Of a stretch of DNA of 52,580 nucleotides, positions 50,213-52,580 are shown piece after piece. Position 1 is the stretch's first letter, and each line of letters starts with the position of its first letter. A program made the translations under genes and the position numbers. The notes under the pieces are model-generated. The model saw nothing but the letters and a program-made list of their open reading frames with translations. It did not search any database and was not told where the DNA came from. This stretch comes from JAZDLR01 sp964540995 (lineage in GTDB: Bacteria; Patescibacteriota; Patescibacteriia; UBA1558; 2-01-FULL-52-15): NCBI GenBank assembly GCA_964540995.1, contig CAZIOU010000007.1, positions 1 through 52,580 of the forward strand, written 5' to 3'.

Positions 50213-50281
50213 GCCTAATACAGAAGAATCCGCCACTAGCTACTCGCACCGAGGCAATTATAAACCAAACTAATATGTTTG

Positions 50282-50470
50282 CTACCGCTTCTTAATCGGT
50301 TTGACCTCTGTCACGGCTACCGAAGGGTTTTCTTCGTCCTTGAATGCTCCTCGTAGCTGTCTCGTAGCTTGTACGATATTCTTGGCTAATTCTGGAATTT
50401 TACGAGAACCAAATAACAACACCAAGACAACAGCAATAACTATCAATTCCTTGGAACCAATATCAAACAC
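50282..50470 (-). CDS. tatA: Twin-arginine translocase subunit TatA
   Basis: 62 residues, GTG start with SD AGGTGA. One membrane helix with ELIVIAVVLVLLFGSRKIPELA, the FGxxKxPEL hinge and an amphipathic helix (AKNIVQATRQLRGAFKDE). TatA forms the pore for folded proteins. No tatC is in the window. It lies 23 bases downstream of the cohesin gene. Confidence 0.92.
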   Translation of the reverse strand: MFDIGSKELIVIAVVLVLLFGSRKIPELAKNIVQATRQLRGAFKDEENPSVAVTEVKPIKKR

Positions 50471-50493
50471 CGATCACCTAATTAATGTTAAAT

Positions 50494-51411
50494 CTAATGA
50501 AAACCAATGGGTCGTTTCTTACGATGACGTAAGAACATGACTGCCATGTAAACACCATACAACACCATCAGCCCGATAACAACCACTACGAACCAAGTGA
50601 CCCAAGTAAGCGGCTTCTGGGAAGTTGGCTGCATCTGAATCTTGCTGACATTACCGGCCTTATCATAGGCAGCAATGGTAATAATTGATTTTTCTGTCTG
50701 GTCTAGTAAAACATAAGTGCTTCCAGAGCGAACTGCGGGACGATCACCTTCCGACACTTCATAATGATCAATGCCTGACTGATCATCCACAGCAGAAATG
50801 GTGATAAACTTTTGTCCATTAAACACCGTATCATTCTGACCAACCGCTACAGTGATATCATGAGGACCCTCTTTATCTCCGGCAATAATGTCTAACCAAT
50901 GGTTGGTACCTTGGTCTGTTTTGGGTTGGATAGTTAAGGTCAAAGACTGGGTAGCGGTAGTGATCGGTGTTGCTTTACCATCATTATCGTAGGCTTTAAT
51001 ATTTTCTGGTGTAATCGTCACATCACCGACAGAGTCAGCGGTGAAGACAATTTTGAACAATAAACCATCTTTGCTATTGAAACCACCCGGAGTACCTCCA
51101 ACGAAGGAAATCTTAGACTTCGAATCCAATGACGGAGTCTTGAGCCAATAGCGCAGACTTGATCCAGCTAGAGTAAACTCTGTGATGCTGATATGATCAA
51201 CTCCAGAGGAAACATCGATCTCACCTTCAATCGTATTGGGTCGTTTGCCTTGCGTATCAAAATGAACACTGACCAAGGCTGTATCGCCCACAGCTATAGT
51301 CGAATTTTCGGCTCGTATAGAAGCAGTGGCAGCTAACACGATCTGCGGTCCTAGACAGATGCCGAGAAGTGTTAGTAAAACTAATAATCGTAATGACAAG
51401 AAAGATTTCAT
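50494..51411 (-). CDS. Cohesin-domain surface protein with C-terminal membrane anchor
   Basis: 305 residues. Signal peptide (1-27). A cohesin-type domain (about 30-165) with AVGDTALVSVHFD, EGEIDVSSG, ISFVGGTPGGFNSKDGLLF and KIVFTADSVGDVTI. An Ig-like domain follows (about 180-265, DDQSGIDHYEVSEG), then a C-terminal membrane helix (about 268-292) and a basic tail RHRKKRPIGFH. Cohesins bind dockerins tightly. The gene starts 1 base after the dockerin gene's stop (TAATATG). It is therefore a surface-anchored receptor for its own neighbour, by inference. Confidence 0.82.
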   Translation of the reverse strand: MKSFLSLRLLVLLTLLGICLGPQIVLAATASIRAENSTIAVGDTALVSVHFDTQGKRPNTIEGEIDVSSGVDHISITEFTLAGSSLRYWLKTPSLDSKSKISFVGGTPGGFNSKDGLLFKIVFTADSVGDVTITPENIKAYDNDGKATPITTATQSLTLTIQPKTDQGTNHWLDIIAGDKEGPHDITVAVGQNDTVFNGQKFITISAVDDQSGIDHYEVSEGDRPAVRSGSTYVLLDQTEKSIITIAAYDKAGNVSKIQMQPTSQKPLTWVTWFVVVVIGLMVLYGVYMAVMFLRHRKKRPIGFH

Positions 51412-51412
51412 A

Positions 51413-52580
51413 TTATTTCTTACTTCCCCATTGATACATCAAAATTGAGAAATCAATAGTATTTACTTGTTTATCACTGTTGACATCGACGCAGGTATTC
51501 CTGAACGGCCAGACAGTCTTCCAGAAGGTCAGAAGAATAGAGAAATCGATAGAATTAACTTTCTTATCATGATTGAAGTCGGCACCGTCACAGACCGGTG
51601 GCGTTACTACTGGAGGTGGTGTACCACCACCTCCACCTCCGCCGCCTCCTCCTCCACCACCAGGCGAACAAGATCCACAGTCTTGAGGACAACTCGAACA
51701 AGACTCACCAGCACCGCAGATATTATTGCCGCACGACTGTGGTGCAGAGTCAATTGCAGTAAAAGATCTTGAAGCTCCGGAACTCTCAGATCCGAAATGC
51801 ACTAACAATTTGAAGTAATAATTACCCGCAGTAGAAACAGTAGCCGATAAATTAGTATTGAAGTCTTCGCCAGCATTAATATACTTGGCTGCAGTAGCAT
51901 GATAAACATCATCTCCTCCGCCGCAGGCATTGGAGGCACTGGAAACTACACACCACTCATATTGATACTCGTAGCCCGTCAGACCTTCATTGGTAATAGT
52001 CACATTAGCTTCAATAGACGGGATCGTATCGTCGGTAATACTGTTGATCAGCACTTGAGCTGGCGAGCCTTCCACTGTCCAATAGTCATTAGTCTGAATA
52101 GTTTTGCCACTTTCTACTTGAGCTGAAACGGACGACTCCCAGAGACCCTGCGTGGCACCAGAGGACACTACATAGGTATATTCATATACACCGTTGGAAA
52201 GATTGGTCATTGACGCACCAGAAACAATCACATTACGGTCGGTATCATACAAGGTAATCGTTGGCGCAGCGAAGCCATTCGTCGGAACAGACTGATAATT
52301 CGTTAGATATACTTTGGCACGATACGTCTTACTAGCTTGCACTCGATCCACATTGGACATACTGACAGTCCAACCTGCCTCTTGCGCTGATTTCATAGCG
52401 GTAATGTTGGTCCAGTCGATAGTGTCGGTCTTGGTTTTGATGCCGGTAACATCGGACCAGTTGATAGTATCTGTGTTAGTCTTGATGGCCGTGACATTAT
52501 TCCAGTCAATGGTGTCAGTCTTGGTTTTGATCTGACCATTGCTTGTAACTATACCGGTAACATCGGACCAGCTGATAGAA
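51413..52580 (-). CDS. Dockerin-bearing secreted protein (5' end outside window)
   Basis: 388 residues visible; the frame is open to the right edge, so an apparent start at 52396 is internal. From the N-terminus: 15-residue repeats (52397-52580), two Ig-like domains (TYRAKVYLTNYQS... and NVTITNEGLTGYEYQYEW...), a Cys-knot (CGNNICGAGESCSSCPQDC), a run of 13 Gly, and a type I dockerin with two calcium loops (DFNHDKKVNSIDFSILL and DVNSDKQVNTIDFSILM). The dockerin should dock onto a cohesin, such as the adjacent one. What the outer part binds is not known. Confidence 0.85.
   Translation of the reverse strand, partial: SISWSDVTGIVTSNGQIKTKTDTIDWNNVTAIKTNTDTINWSDVTGIKTKTDTIDWTNITAMKSAQEAGWTVSMSNVDRVQASKTYRAKVYLTNYQSVPTNGFAAPTITLYDTDRNVIVSGASMTNLSNGVYEYTYVVSSGATQGLWESSVSAQVESGKTIQTNDYWTVEGSPAQVLINSITDDTIPSIEANVTITNEGLTGYEYQYEWCVVSSASNACGGGDDVYHATAAKYINAGEDFNTNLSATVSTAGNYYFKLLVHFGSESSGASRSFTAIDSAPQSCGNNICGAGESCSSCPQDCGSCSPGGGGGGGGGGGGGTPPPVVTPPVCDGADFNHDKKVNSIDFSILLTFWKTVWPFRNTCVDVNSDKQVNTIDFSILMYQWGSKK
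52397..52580 (-). repeat. 45-bp tandem repeats coding 15-residue units
   Basis: Three full units IKTKTDTIDWNNVTA, IKTNTDTINWSDVTG, IKTKTDTIDWTNITA, and part of another at the edge. They probably continue outside the window and may form a stalk or coiled coil. Confidence 0.85.

Overview
The window looks like a piece of a Patescibacteria (CPR) chromosome of roughly 45-50% GC. I place it at phylum level with good confidence and do not claim a lower rank. The reasons are several. Two exported proteins begin with the two-helix type IV secretion pilin-like segment that is widespread in this group. A cohesin-type surface protein sits beside a dockerin-type one. ComEC is split into two genes. Most housekeeping genes lack a Shine-Dalgarno (SD) sequence. 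UGA is used as an ordinary stop (dprA ends in TGA) and prfB (RF2) is present, so the standard code applies and the UGA-recoding Gracilibacteria/SR1 type is unlikely.

Layout. 1-10774 (minus): partial response regulator, split ComEC (metallohydrolase plus channel), an exported beta-rich protein, a coiled-coil protein, prfB, htrA, a small membrane protein, nrdR, ftsZ, ftsA, ybeY. 10777-23958 (minus): a surface-protein locus with two anchored calcium-binding (TSP3) proteins, a 3190-residue giant protein and a 507-residue paralogue sharing its pilin-like anchor. 23983-24697: yqeY and rpsU. 25083-26719: three small genes of unknown function, each with its own promoter, strong SD and terminator. 26863-28869: hisS and lepB. 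29034-33197 (plus): an LCP-family protein, a four-helix-bundle gene bounded by inverted repeats, der, pth. 33248-37156 (minus): an anchored lipoprotein-like protein, a three-gene operon of a small paralogous family, tRNA-Val(CAC) among palindromes, and two more small genes. 37441-46767 (plus, except one small gene): mfd, a divergent pair consisting of a small gene and a PadR-like regulator around a palindromic operator, dprA with an overlapping RAYT transposase, topA, rel. 46764-52580 (minus): parB, parA, pseudopilin, DedA, a leucine-rich lipoprotein, TatA, a cohesin protein and a dockerin protein that runs off the edge.

How the parts fit. The window joins division (ftsZ, ftsA, parAB), translation (prfB, rpsU, hisS, pth, der, ybeY, tRNA-Val), DNA repair and topology (mfd, topA), DNA uptake (comEC, its metallohydrolase, dprA, pseudopilin) and export (lepB, tatA, htrA), with a large investment in the cell surface. 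Pseudopilin-like soluble domains occur in three proteins here, only one of which is a normal pseudopilin.

The strongest undescribed pattern is a second class of genes set between housekeeping genes. These are small orphan genes with TTGACA -35 boxes, AGGAG-type SDs and strong terminators whose U-tract often merges with the next -35 box. Four of them share a domain of about 90 residues that I predict to be ferredoxin-like. Housekeeping genes instead use TTGCCA-like -35 boxes, lack SDs, and several appear to be leaderless.
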